A stretch of DNA of 64,000 nt from Auanema rhodensis (taxonomy: Eukaryota > Nematoda > Chromadorea > Rhabditida > Rhabditidae): the NCBI GenBank assembly GCA_964057225.1, contig OZ059895.1:11656001-11720000 (forward strand), written 5' to 3'. The notes beneath the pieces were generated by a model. That model did no database searches. It worked only from the letters and a program-made list of their open reading frames with translations, and was not told the origin of the DNA. Of the stretch, positions 11,401 through 25,393 are shown in pieces (the stretch's first letter is position 1; each line of letters opens with the position of its first letter). A program made the translations under genes and the position numbers.

Positions 11401-12736
11401 AGGACCATACCACGTTAAAAGTACGGCATGCGGCTGATTTTCAATTTTAACTCTTTTGTAACAGATGTTTTCAATTTTCAAGCAGTTTTACTCAGATAGC
11501 TTAACCCAAGGCAGCAAATTATCTTCAATATTATTTCTATCTCACAGTTATAAACCAATAGTTAATGAACCATCATCTTACCCTTACCGTTTCTATCTAT
11601 TTCATATCGAAACCAACTTTGTTCAAAAACTATACAACTGTGAAACCTTTTTTAATTTCTTGTATTTGGAGCTCATAAGATTTGATATCATTAAGGGATC
11701 CAGATAGAACGTGGAAAATTACATAACTAACACGAAATTGGGAAAAAATTATAACGAGAATAAGTATGTAAATCATTGAATATCAGATATTTTCGCTTAC
11801 GACCATACCACGTTGAAAGTACGCCATGCCGCTTATTTTCAATTTTAACTCTTCTGTAACAAATGTTTTCAATTTTCAAGCAGTTTTACTTAGATAGCTC
11901 AACCCAAGGCAGCAATTTATCTTCAATATTATTTCTATCTTACAGTTATAAACCAATAGTTAATAAACCATCATCTTACCCTTACCGTTTCTATCTATTT
12001 CCTATCGAAACCAACTTTGTTCAAAAACTATACAACTGTGAAACCTTTTTTAATTTCTTGTATTTGGAGCTCATAAGATTTGACATCATTGAGGGATCCA
12101 GATAGAACGTAGAAAATTACATAACTACCATGAAATTGGGAAAAAGTTGTAACGAGGATAAGTATGTGAATCATTGAATATCAGATATTTTCGCTTACGA
12201 CCATACCACGTTGAGAGAATGCCATGCCGCTGATTTTCAATTTTAACTCTTCTGTAACGAATGTTTTTAATTTTCAAGCAGTTTTACTCAGAAAGCTCAA
12301 CCCAAGGCAGCAAATTATCTTCAATATTATTTCTATCTTACAGTTTTAAACCATTAGTTAATGAACCATCATCTTACCTTTACTATTTCTATCTATTTCC
12401 TATCAAAACCAACTTTGTCCAAACACTATACAACTGAGAAGCCTTTTCTAATTTCTTGTATTTGGAGTTCATAAGATTTGATATCATTGAGGGATCCAGA
12501 TAGAACGTGGAAAATTACATAACTAACATGAAATTGGGAAAAAATTATAACGAGGATAAGTATGTGAAACATTGAATATCAGATATTTTCGCTTAGGACC
12601 ATACGACGTTGAAAGTACGCCATGCCGCTGATTTTCAATTTTAACTCTTCTGTAACAAATGTTTTCAATTTCCAAGCAGTTTTACTTAGATAGCTCAACC
12701 CAAGGCAGCAAATTATCTTCAATCTTATCTCTATCT
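8418..12736 (+). repeat. 11-monomer block, copy 1 (offset 4,378 bp)
   Basis: This segment is near identical to 12796-17114 at an offset of 4,378 bp (11 monomers). By eye I found few differences, for example TTTGACATCATT at 12081-12092 against TTTGATATCATT in copy 2. Shared landmarks are the AGTTGTAACGAGG and GTTGAGAGAATGCC variants, the one-base-short A-tract near 9350, the CCTATCTCC-type variant TCTATCTATCTCC near 9602, the T-insertion monomer at 10270 and the TTTGCTATC monomer at 10669. Confidence 0.88.
10270..11066 (+). repeat. T-insertion/TTTGCTATC two-monomer cassette 1
   Basis: The first monomer has 399 bp because a TTTCTTG stretch became TTTTTTTG (near 10461-10468), and it also has TTGATAACATTG. 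The next monomer reads CTATTTGCTATCG where others read CTATTTCCTATCG. This pairing holds at all ten loci in the window, so it is a single ancestral segment that was copied. Confidence 0.88.
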
Positions 12737-13056
12737 CACAGTTATAAACCAGTAGTGAATGAACCATCATCTTACCTTCACTGTTTCTATCTATTTCCTA
12801 TCGAAACCAACTTTGTTCAAAAACTATACAACTGTGAAACCTTTTTTAATTTCTTGTATTTGGAGCTCATAAGATTTGATATCATTGAGGGATCCAGATA
12901 GAACGTAGAAAATTACATAACTACCATGAAATTGGGAAAAAGTTGTAACGAGGATAAGTATGTGAATCATTGAATATCAGATATTTTCGCTTACGACCAT
13001 ACCACGTTGAGAGAATGCCATGCCGCTGATTTTCAATTTTAACTCTTCTGTAACGA
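12659..13056 (+). repeat. Hybrid (fusion) monomer at the 11-mer joint
   Basis: The left part carries the CTTATCTCTATCT and CCAGTAGTGAATG variants of the monomer type found at 9077 and 17037. The right part, from CCTATCGAAACC onward, is that of the monomer type at 8281. The switch lies in the shared stretch TTTCTATCTATTTCCTATC around 12781-12800. A single private base (TATCTCACAG rather than TATCTTACAG) sits in the left part near 12736. This is the expected product of an out-of-register exchange within a monomer. Confidence 0.85.
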
Positions 13057-16000
13057 ATGTTTTCAATTTTCAAGCAGTTTTACTCAGAAAGCTCAACCCA
13101 AGGCAGCAAATTATCTTCAATATTATTTCTATCTTACAGTTTTAAACCATTAGTTAATGAACCATCATCTTACCTTTACTATTTCTATCTATTTCCTATC
13201 AAAACCAACTTTGTCCAAACACTATACAACTGAGAAGCCTTTTCTAATTTCTTGTATTTGGAGTTCATAAGATTTGATATCATTGAGGGATCCAGATAGA
13301 ACGTGGAAAATTACATAACTAACATGAAATTGGGAAAAAATTATAACGAGGATAAGTATGTGAAACATTGAATATCAGATATTTTCGCTTAGGACCATAC
13401 GACGTTGAAAGTACGCCATGCCGCTGATTTTCAATTTTAACTCTTCTGTAACAAATGTTTTCAATTTCCAAGCAGTTTTTCTTAGATAGCTCAACCCAAG
13501 GCAGCAAATTATCTTCAATCTTATCTCTATCTTACAGTTATAAACCAGTAGTGAATGAACCATCATCTTACCTTCACTGTTTCTATCTATTTCCTATCAA
13601 AAGAAACATTGTTTAAACACTATACAACTGTGAAACCTTTTTTAATTTCTTGTATTTGGAGATCATAAGATTTGATATCATTGAGGGATCCAGATAGAAC
13701 GTGGAAAATTACGTAACTAACATGAAATTGGAAAAAATTATAACGAGGATAAGTATGTAAATCATTGAATATCAGATATTTTCGCTTAGGACCATACCAC
13801 GTTAAAAGTACGGCATGCGGCTGATTTTCAATTTTAACTCTTCTGTAACAAATGTTTTCAATTTTCAAGCAGTTTTACTTAGATAGCTCAACCCAAGGCA
13901 GCAATTTATCTTCAATATTTTTTCTATCTTACAGTTATAAACCAATAGTTAATAAACCATCATCTTACCCTTACCGTTTCTATCTATCTCCTATCGAAAC
14001 CAACTTTGTTCAAAAACTATACAACTGTGAAACCTTTTTTAATTTCTTGTATTTGGAGCTCATAAGATTTGATATCATTGAGGGATCCAGATAGAACGTA
14101 GAAAATTACATAACTACCATGAAATTGGGAAAAAATTGTAACCAGGATAAGTATGTAAATCATTGAATATCAGATATTTTCGCTTACGACCATACCACGT
14201 TGAAAGAATGCCATGCCGCTGATTTTCAATTTTAACTCTTCTGTAACGAATGTTTTCAATTTCCAAGCAGTTTTACTTAGAAAGCTCAACCCAAGGCAGC
14301 AAATTATCTTCAATATTATTTCTATCTTACAGTTTTAAACCATTAGTTAATGAACCATCATCTTACCTTTACTATTTCTATCTATTTCCTATCAAAACCA
14401 ACTTTGTTCAAACACTATACAACTGAGAAGCCTTTTTTAATTTCTTGTATTTGGAGTTCATAAGATTTGATATCATCGAGGGATCCAGATAGAACGTGGA
14501 AAATTACATAACTAACATGAAATTGGGAAAAAATTATAACGAGGATAAGTATGTGAATCATTGAATATCAGATATTTTCGCTCAGGACCATACCACGTTA
14601 AAAGTACGGCATGCGGCTGATTTTCAATTTTAACTCTTTTGTAACAGATGTTTTCAATTTTCAAGCAGTTTTACTCAGATACCTTAACCCAAGGCAGCAA
14701 GTTATCTTCAATATTATTTCTATCTCACAGTTATAAACCAATAGTTAATGAACCATCATCTTATCCTTACCGTTTCTATCTATTTCCTATCGAAACCAAC
14801 TTTGTTCAAAAACTATACAACTGTGAAACCTTTTTTAATTTTTTTGTATTTGGAGCTCATAAGATTTGATAACATTGAGGGATCCAGATAGAACGTGGAA
14901 AATTACATAACTAACATGAAATTGGGAAAAAATTATAACGAGGATAAGTATGTAAATCATTGAATATCAGATATTTTTGCTTAGGACCATACCACGTTAA
15001 AAGTACGGCATGCGGCTGATTTTCAATTTTAACTCTTCTGTAACAAATGTTTTCAATTTTCAAGCAGTTTTACTTAGATAGCTCAACCCAAGGCAGCAAA
15101 TTATCTTCAATATTATTTCTATCTTACAGTTATAAACCAATAGTTAATGAACCATCATCTTACCTTCACTGTTTCTATCTATTTGCTATCGAAAGCAACT
15201 TTGTTCAAACACTATACAACTGTGAAACCTTTTTTAATTTCTTGTATTTGGAGCTCATAAGATTTGATATCATCGAGGGATCCAGATAGAACGTGGAAAA
15301 TTACATAACTAACATGAAATTGGGAAAAAATTATAACGAGGATAAGTATGTAAATCATTGAATATCAGATATTTTTGCTTAGGACCATACCACGTTAAAA
15401 GTACGGCATGCGGCTGATTTTCAATTTTAACTCTTCTGTAACAAATGTTTTCAATTTTCAAGCAGTTTTACTTAGATAGCTCAACCCAAGGCAGCAAATT
15501 ATCTTCAATATTATTTCTATCTTGCAGTTATAAACCAATAGTTAATGAACCATCATCTTACCTTCACTGTTTCTATCTATTTCCTATCGAAAGCAACTTT
15601 GTTCAAACACTATACAACTGTGAAACCTTTTTTAATTTCTTGTATTTGGAGCTCATAAGATTTGATATCATCGAGGGATCCAGATAGAACGTGGAAAATT
15701 ACATAACTAACATGAAATTGGGAAAAAATTATAACGAGGATAAGTATGTAAATCATTGAATATCAGATATTTTCGCTTAGGACCATACCACGTTAAAAGT
15801 ACGGCATGCGGCTGATTTTCAATTTTAACTCTTTTGTAACAGATGTTTTCAATTTTCAAGCAGTTTTACTCAGATAGCTTAACCCAAGGCAGCAAATTAT
15901 CTTCAATATTATTTCTATCTCACAGTTATAAACCAATAGTTAATGAACCATCATCTTACCCTTACCGTTTCTATCTATTTCATATCGAAACCAACTTTGT

Positions 16001-17114
16001 TCAAAAACTATACAACTGTGAAACCTTTTTTAATTTCTTGTATTTGGAGCTCATAAGATTTGATATCATTAAGGGATCCAGATAGAACGTGGAAAATTAC
16101 ATAACTAACACGAAATTGGGAAAAAATTATAACGAGAATAAGTATGTAAATCATTGAATATCAGATATTTTCGCTTACGACCATACCACGTTGAAAGTAC
16201 GCCATGCCGCTTATTTTCAATTTTAACTCTTCTGTAACAAATGTTTTCAATTTTCAAGCAGTTTTACTTAGATAGCTCAACCCAAGGCAGCAATTTATCT
16301 TCAATATTATTTCTATCTTACAGTTATAAACCAATAGTTAATAAACCATCATCTTACCCTTACCGTTTCTATCTATTTCCTATCGAAACCAACTTTGTTC
16401 AAAAACTATACAACTGTGAAACCTTTTTTAATTTCTTGTATTTGGAGCTCATAAGATTTGATATCATTGAGGGATCCAGATAGAACGTAGAAAATTACAT
16501 AACTACCATGAAATTGGGAAAAAGTTGTAACGAGGATAAGTATGTGAATCATTGAATATCAGATATTTTCGCTTACGACCATACCACGTTGAGAGAATGC
16601 CATGCCGCTGATTTTCAATTTTAACTCTTCTGTAACGAATGTTTTTAATTTTCAAGCAGTTTTACTCAGAAAGCTCAACCCAAGGCAGCAAATTATCTTC
16701 AATATTATTTCTATCTTACAGTTTTAAACCATTAGTTAATGAACCATCATCTTACCTTTACTATTTCTATCTATTTCCTATCAAAACCAACTTTGTCCAA
16801 ACACTATACAACTGAGAAGCCTTTTCTAATTTCTTGTATTTGGAGTTCATAAGATTTGATATCATTGAGGGATCCAGATAGAACGTGGAAAATTACATAA
16901 CTAACATGAAATTGGGAAAAAATTATAACGAGGATAAGTATGTGAAACATTGAATATCAGATATTTTCGCTTAGGACCATACGACGTTGAAAGTACGCCA
17001 TGCCGCTGATTTTCAATTTTAACTCTTCTGTAACAAATGTTTTCAATTTCCAAGCAGTTTTACTTAGATAGCTCAACCCAAGGCAGCAAATTATCTTCAA
17101 TCTTATCTCTATCT
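12796..17114 (+). repeat. 11-monomer block, copy 2
   Basis: Tandem partner of 8418-12736. The joint lies inside the hybrid monomer starting at 12659. A second instance of the whole arrangement lies 19,504 bp downstream: the joint is in the monomer starting at 32163 and the second block is at 32300-36618. The upstream block is only partly present there (29406-32240), because the 19.5-kb repeat unit starts within it. Confidence 0.88.
14648..15444 (+). repeat. Two-monomer cassette 2
   Basis: Lies 4,378 bp (11 monomers) after cassette 1, inside 11-mer copy 2. Confidence 0.88.
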
Positions 17115-20100
17115 TACAGTTATAAACCAGTAGTGAATGAACCATCATCTTACCTTCACTGTTTCTATCTATTTCCTATCAAAAGAAACATTGTTTAAAC
17201 ACTATACAACTGTGAAACCTTTTTTAATTTCTTGTATTTGGAGATCATAAGATTTGATATCATTGAGGGATCCAGATAGAACGTGGAAAATTACGTAACT
17301 AACATGAAATTGGAAAAAATTATAACGAGGATAAGTATGTAAATCATTGAATATCAGATATTTTCGCTTAGGACCATACCACGTTAAAAGTACGGCATGC
17401 GGCTGATTTTCAATTTTAACTCTTCTGTAACAAATGTTTTCAATTTTCAAGCAGTTTTACTTAGATAGCTCAACCCAAGGCAGCAAATTATCTTCAATAT
17501 TATTTCTATCTTACAGTTATAAACCAATAGTTAATGAACCATCATCTTACCTTCACTGTTTCTATCTATTTCCTATCGAAAGCAACTTTGTTCAAACACT
17601 ATACAACTGTGAAACCTTTTTCAATTTCTTGTATTTGGAGCTCATAAGATTTGATATCATCGAGGGATCCAGATAGAACGTGGAAAATTACATAACTAAC
17701 ATGAAATTGGGAAAAAATTATAACGAGGATAAGTATGTAAATCATTGAATATCAGATATTTTCGCTTAGGACCATACCACGTTAAAAGTACGGCATGCGG
17801 CTGATTTTCAATTTTAACTCTTTTGTAACAGATGTTTTCAATTTTCAAGCAGTTTTACTCAGATAGCTTAACCCAAGGCAGCAAATTATCTTCAATATTA
17901 TTTCTATCTCACAGTTATAAACCAATAGTTAATGAACCATCATCTTACCCTTACCGTTTCTATCTATTTCATATCGAAACCAACTTTGTTCAAAAACTAT
18001 ACAACTGTGAAACCTTTTTTAATTTCTTGTATTTGGAGCTCATAAGATTTGATATCATTAAGGGATCCAGATAGAACGTGGAAAATTACATAACTAACAC
18101 GAAATTGGGAAAAAATTATAACGAGAATAAGTATGTAAATCATTGAATATCAGATATTTTCGCTTACGACCATACCACGTTGAAAGTACGCCATGCCGCT
18201 GATTTTCAATTTTAACTCTTCTGTAACAAATGTTTTCAATTTTCAAGCAGTTTTACTTAGATAGCTCAACCCAAGGCAGCAATTTATCTTCAATATTATT
18301 TCTATCTTACAGTTATAAACCAATAGTTAATAAACCATCATCTTACCCTTACCGTTTCTATCTATTTCCTATCGAAACCAACTTTGTTCAAAAACTATAC
18401 AACTGTGAAACCTTTTTTAATTTCTTGTATTTGGAGCTCATAAGATTTGATATCATTGAGGGATCCAGATAGAACGTAGAAAATTACATAACTACCATGA
18501 AATTGGGAAAAAATTGTAACGAGGATAAGTATGTAAATCATTGAATATCAGATATTTTCGCTTACGATCATACCACGTTGAAAGAATGCCATGCCGCTGA
18601 TTCTCAATTTTAACTCTTCTGTAACGAATGTTTCCAATTTCCAAGCAGTTTTACTTAGAAAGCTCAACCCAAGGCAGCAAATTATCTTCAATATTATTTC
18701 TATCTTACAGTTTTAAACCATTAGTTAATGAACCATCATCTTACCTTTACTATTTCTATCTATTTCCTATCAAAACCAACTTTGTTCAAACACTATACAA
18801 CTGAGAAGCCTTTTTTAATTTCTTGTATTTGGAGTTCATAAGATTTGATATCATTGAGGGATCCAGATAGAACGTGGAAAATTACATAACTAACATGAAA
18901 TTGGGAAAAAATTATAACGAGGATAAGTATGTGAAACATTGAATATCAGATATTTTCGCTTAGGACCATACGACGTTGAAAGTACGCCATGCCGCTGATT
19001 TTCAATTTTAACTCTTCTGTAACAAATGTTTTCAATTTCCAAGCAGTTTTACTTAGATAGCTCAACCCAAGGCAGCAAATTATCTTCAATCTTATTTCTA
19101 TCTTACAGTTATAAACCAGTAGTGAATGAACCATCATCTTACCTTCACTGTTTCTATCTATTTCCTATCAAAAGAAACATTGTTTAAACACTATACAACT
19201 GTGAAACCTTTTTTAATTTCTTGTATTTGGAGATCATAAGATTTGATATCATTCAGGGATCCAGATAGAACATGGAAAATTACGTAACTAACATGAAATT
19301 GGAAAAAACTATAACGAGGATAAGTATGTGAATCATTGAATATCAGATATTTTCGCTTAGGACCATACCACGTTAAAAGTACGGCATGCGGCTGATTTTC
19401 AATTTTAACTCTTTTGTAACAGATGTTTTCAATTTTCAAGCAGTTTTACTCAGATAGCTTAACCCAAGGCAGCAAATTATCTTCAATATTATTTCTATCT
19501 CCCAGTTATAAACCAATAGTTAATGAACCATCATCTTACCCTTACCGTTTCTATCTATTTCATATCGAAACCAACTTTGTTCAAAAACTATACAACTGTG
19601 AAACCTTTTTTAATTTCTTGTATTTGGAGCTCATAAGATTTGATATCATTAAGGGATCCAGATAGAACGTGGAAAATTACATAACTAACACGAAATTGGG
19701 AAAAAATTATAACGAGGATAAGTATGTAAATCATTGAATATCAGATATTTTCGCTTACGACCATACCACGTTGAAAGTACGCCATGCCGCTGATTTTCAA
19801 TTTTAACTCTTCTGTAACGAATGTTTTCAATTTCCAAGCAGTTTTACTTAGAAAGCTCAACCCAAGGCAGCAAATTATCTTCAATATTATTTCTATCTTA
19901 CAGTTTTAAACCATTAGTTAATAAACCATCATCTTACCCTTACCGTTTCTATATATTTCCTATCGAAACCAACTTTGTTGAAAAACTATACAACTGTGAA
20001 ACCTTTCTTAATTTCTTGTATTTGGAGCTCATAAGATTTGATATCATTGAGGGATCCAGATAGAACGTAGAAAATTACATAACTACCATGAAATTGGGAA

Positions 20101-22208
20101 AAAATTGTAACGAGGATAAGTATGTAAATCATTGAATATCAGATATTTTCGCTTACGACCATACCACGTTGAAAGAATGCCATGCCGCTGATTTTCAATT
20201 TTAACTCTTCTGTAACGAATGTTTCCAATTTCCAAGCAGTTTTACTTAGAAAGCTCAACCCAAGGCAGCAAATTATCTTCAATATTATTTCTATCTTACA
20301 GTTTTAAACCATTAGTTAATGAACCATCATCTTACCTTTACTGTTTCTATCTATTTCCTATCGAAAGCAACTTCGCTCAAACACTATACAACTGTGAAAC
20401 CTTTTTTAATTTCTTGTATTTGGAGCTCATAAGATTTGATATCATTGAGGGATTTAGATAGAACGTGGAAAATTACATAACTAACATGAAATTGGGAAAA
20501 AATTATAACGAGGATAAGTATGTGAAACATTGAATATCAGATATTTTCGCTCAGGACCATACCACGTTAAAAGTACGGCATGCGGCTGATTTTCAATTTT
20601 AACTCTTCTGTAACAAATGTTTTCAATTTTCAAGCAGTTTTACTTAGATAGCTCAACCCAAGGCAGCAAATTATCTTCAATCTTATTTCTATCTCACAGT
20701 TATAAACCAATAGTTAATAAACCATCATCTTACCCTTACCGTTTCTATCTATTTCCTATCAAAACCAACTTTGTTCAAACACTATACAACTGTGAAACCT
20801 TTTTTAATTTCTTGTATTTGGAGCTCATAAGATTTGATATCATTGAGGGATCCAGATAGAACGTAGAAAATTACATAACTACCATGAAATTGGGAAAAAA
20901 TTGTAACGAGGATAAGTATGTAAATCATTGAATATCAGATATTTTCGCTTACGACCATACCACGTTGAAAGAATGCCATGCCGCTGATTTTCAATTTTAA
21001 CTCTTCTGTAACGAATGTTTCCAATTTCCAAGCAGTTTTACTTAGAAAGCTCAACCCAAGGCAGCAAATTATCTTCAATATTATTTCTATCTTACAGTTA
21101 TAAACCAATAGTTAATGAACCATCATCTTACCCTTACCGTTTCTATCTATTTCCTATCAAAACCAACTTTGTTCAAACACTATACAACTGTGAAACCTTT
21201 TTTAATTTCTTGTATTTGGAGCTCATAAGATTTGATATCATTGAGGGATCCAGATAAAACGTGGAAAATTACATAACTAACATGAAATTGGGAAAAAATT
21301 ATAAGGAGGATAAGTATGTAAATCATTGAATATCAGATATTTTCGCTTAGGACCATACCACGTTAAAAGTACGACATGCGGCTGATTTTCAATTTTAACT
21401 CTTCTGTAACAAATGTTTTCAATTTTCAAGCAGTTTTACTTAGATAGCTCAACCCAAGGCAGCAATTTATCTTCAATATTTTTTCTATCTTACAGTTATA
21501 AACCAATAGTTAATAAACCATCATCTTACCCTTACCGTTTCTATCTATTTCCTATCGAAACCAACTTTGTTCAAAAACTATACAACTGTGAAACCTTTTT
21601 TAATTTCTTGTATTTGGAGCTCATAAGATTTGATATCATTGAGGGATCCAGATAGAACGTAGAAAATTACATAACTACCATGAAATTGGGAAAAAATTGT
21701 AACGAGGATAAGTATGTAAATCATTGAATATCAGATATTTTCGCTTACGACCATACCACGTTGAAAGAATGCCATGCCGCTGATTTTCAATTTTAACTCT
21801 TCTGTAACGAATGTTTTCAATTTCCAAGCAGTTTTACTTAGAAAGCTCAACCCAAGGCAGCAAATTATCTTCAATATTATTTTTATCTTACAGTTTTAAA
21901 CCATTAGTTAATGAACCATCATCTTACCTTTACTATTTCTATCTATTTCCTATCAAAACCAACTTTGTTCAAACACTATACAACTGAGAAGCCTTTTTTA
22001 ATTTCTTGTATTTGGAGTTCATAAGATTTGATATCATCGAGGGATCCAGATAGAACGTGGAAAATTACATAACTAACATGAAATTGGGAAAAAATTATAA
22101 CGAGGATAAGTATGTGAATCATTGAATATCAGATATTTTCGCTCAGGACCATACCACGTTAAAAGTACGGCATGCGGCTGATTTTCAATTTTAACTCTTT
22201 TGTAACAG

Positions 22209-23005
22209 ATGTTTTCAATTTTCAAGCAGTTTTACTCAGATACCTTAACCCAAGGCAGCAAGTTATCTTCAATATTATTTCTATCTCACAGTTATAAACC
22301 AATAGTTAATGAACCATCATCTTATCCTTACCGTTTCTATCTATTTCCTATCGAAACCAACTTTGTTCAAAAACTATACAACTGTGAAACCTTTTTTAAT
22401 TTTTTTGTATTTGGAGCTCATAAGATTTGATAACATTGAGGGATCCAGATAGAACGTGGGAAATTACATAACTAACATGAAATTGGGAAAAAATTATAAC
22501 GAGGATAAGTATGTAAATCATTGAATATCAGATATTTTTGCTTAGGACCATACCACGTTAAAAGTACGGCATGCGGCTGATTTTCAATTTTAACTCTTCT
22601 GTAACAAATGTTTTCAATTTTCAAGCAGTTTTACTTAGATAGCTCAACCCAAGGCAGCAAATTATCTTCAATATTATTTCTATCTTACAGTTATAAACCA
22701 ATAGTTAATGAACCATCATCTTACCTTCACTGTTTCTATCTATTTGCTATCGAAAGCAACTTTGTTCAAACACTATACAACTGTGAAACCTTTTTTAATT
22801 TCTTGTATTTGGAGCTCATAAGATTTGATATCATCGAGGGATCCAGATAGAACGTGGAAAATTACATAACTAACATGAAATTGGGAAAAAATTATAACGA
22901 GGATAAGTATGTAAATCATTGAATATCAGATATTTTTGCTTAGGACCATACCACGTTAAAAGTACGGCATGCGGCTGATTTTCAATTTTAACTCTTCTGT
23001 AACAA
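22209..23005 (+). repeat. Two-monomer cassette 3
   Basis: Lies 7,561 bp (19 monomers) after cassette 2. It carries a private AACGTGGGAAATT at 22460. It is followed by a monomer with the GGGATTTAGATAG variant. Confidence 0.88.
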
Positions 23006-23403
23006 ATGTTTTCAATTTTCAAGCAGTTTTACTTAGATAGCTCAACCCAAGGCAGCAAATTATCTTCAATATTATTTCTATCTTACAGTTATAAACCAAT
23101 AGTTAATGAACCATCATCTTACCTTCACTGTTTCTATCTATTTCCTATCGAAAGCAACTTTGTTCAAACACTATACAACTGTGAAACCTTTTTTAATTTC
23201 TTGTATTTGGAGCTCATAAGATTTGATATCATTGAGGGATTTAGATAGAACGTGGAAAATTACATAACTAACATGAAATTGGGAAAAAATTATAACGAGG
23301 ATAAGTATGTGAAACATTGAATATCAGATATTTTCGCTCAGGACCATACCACGTTAAAAGTACGGCATGCGGCTGATTTTCAATTTTAACTCTTCTGTAA
23401 CAA

Positions 23404-23801
23404 ATGTTTTCAATTTTCAAGCAGTTTTACTTAGATAGCTCAACCCAAGGCAGCAAATTATCTTCAATCTTATTTCTATCTCACAGTTATAAACCAATAG
23501 TTAATAAACCATCATCTTACCCTTACCGTTTCTATCTATTTCCTATCAAAACCAACTTTGTTCAAACACTATACAACTGTGAAACCTTTTTTAATTTCTT
23601 GTATTTGGAGCTCATAAGATTTGATATCATTGAGGGATCCAGATAAAACGTGGAAAATTACATAACTAACATGAAATTGGGAAAAAATTATAAGGAGGAT
23701 AAGTATGTAAATCATTGAATATCAGATATTTTCGCTTAGGACCATACCACGTTAAAAGTACGACATGCGGCTGATTTTCAATTTTAACTCTTCTGTAACA
23801 A
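23404..23801 (+). repeat. Hybrid monomer marking loss of one monomer
   Basis: The left part matches the monomer at 20617 (also 5097). The right part, from AGATAAAACGTGG through AAGGAGGATAAG and GTACGACATGCGG, matches the next monomer type, at 21015 (also 5495). The switch lies in the shared stretch 23506-23645. The neighbours on both sides keep the order seen at 4.7-7.4 kb, so exactly one monomer has been lost between two adjacent repeats. The same hybrid is present at 42908-43305. Confidence 0.82.
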
Positions 23802-25393
23802 ATGTTTTCAATTTTCAAGCAGTTTTACTTAGATAGCTCAACCCAAGGCAGCAAATTATCTTCAATATTATTTCTATCTTACAGTTATAAACCAATAGTT
23901 AATGAACCATCATCTTACCTTCACTGTTTCTATCTATTTCCTATCGAAAGCAACTTTGTTCAAACACTATACAACTGTGAAACCTTTTTTAATTTCTTGT
24001 ATTTGGAGCTCATAAGATTTGATATCATCGAGGGATCCAGATAGAACGTGGAAAATTACATAACTAACATGAAATTGGGAAAAAATTATAACGAGGATAA
24101 GTATGTAAATCATTGAATATCAGATATTTTCGCTTAGGACCATACCACGTTAAAAGTACGGCATGCGGCTGATTTTCAATTTTAACTCTTTTGTAACAGA
24201 TGTTTTCAATTTTCAAGCAGTTTTACTCAGATAGCTTAACCCAAGGCAGCAAATTATCTTCAATATTATTTCTATCTCACAGTTATAAACCAATAGTTAA
24301 TGAACTATCATCTTACCCTTACCGTTTCTATCTATTTCATATCGAAACCAACTTTGTTCAAAAACTATACAACTGTGAAACCTTTTTTAATTTCTTGTAT
24401 TTGGAGCTCATAAGATTTGATATCATTAAGGGATCCAGATAGAACGTGGAAAATTACATAACTAACACGAAATTGGGAAAAAATTATAACGAGGATAAGT
24501 ATGTAAATCATTGAATATCAGATATTTTCGCTTACGACCATACCACGTTAAAAGTACGGCATGCGGCTGATTTTCAATTTTAACTCTTCTGTAACAAATG
24601 TTTTCAATTTTCAAGCAGTTTTACTTAGATAGCTCAACCCAAGGCAGCAATTTATCTTCAATATTTTTTCTATCTTACAGTTATAAACCAATAGTTAATA
24701 AACCATCATCTTACCCTTACCGTTTCTATCTATTTCCTATCGAAACCAACTTTGTTCAAAAACTATACAACTGTGAAACCTTTTTTAATTTCTTGTATTT
24801 GGAGCTCATAAGATTTGATATCATTGAGGGATCCAGATAGAACGTAGAAAATTACATAACTACCATGAAATTGGGAAAAAATTGTAACCAGGATAAGTAT
24901 GTAAATCATTGAATATCAGATATTTTCGCTTACGACCATACCACGTTGAAAGAATGCCATGCCGCTGATTTTCAATTTTAACTCTTCTGTAACGAATGTT
25001 TTCAATTTCCAAGCAGTTTTACTTAGAAAGCTCAACCCAAGGCAGCAAATTATCTTCAATATTATTTCTATCTTACAGTTTTAAACCATTAGTTAATGAA
25101 CCATCATCTTACCTTTACTATTTCTATCTATTTCCTATCAAAACCAACTTTGTTCAAACACTATACAACTGAGAAGCCTTTTTTAATTTCTTGTATTTGG
25201 AGTTCATAAGATTTGATATCATCGAGGGATCCAGATAGAACGTGGAAAATTACATAACTAACATGAAATTGGGAAAAAATTATAACGAGGATAAGTATGT
25301 GAATCATTGAATATCAGATATTTTCGCTCAGGACCATACCACGTTAAAAGTACGGCATGCGGCTGATTTTCAATTTTAACTTTTTTGTAACAG

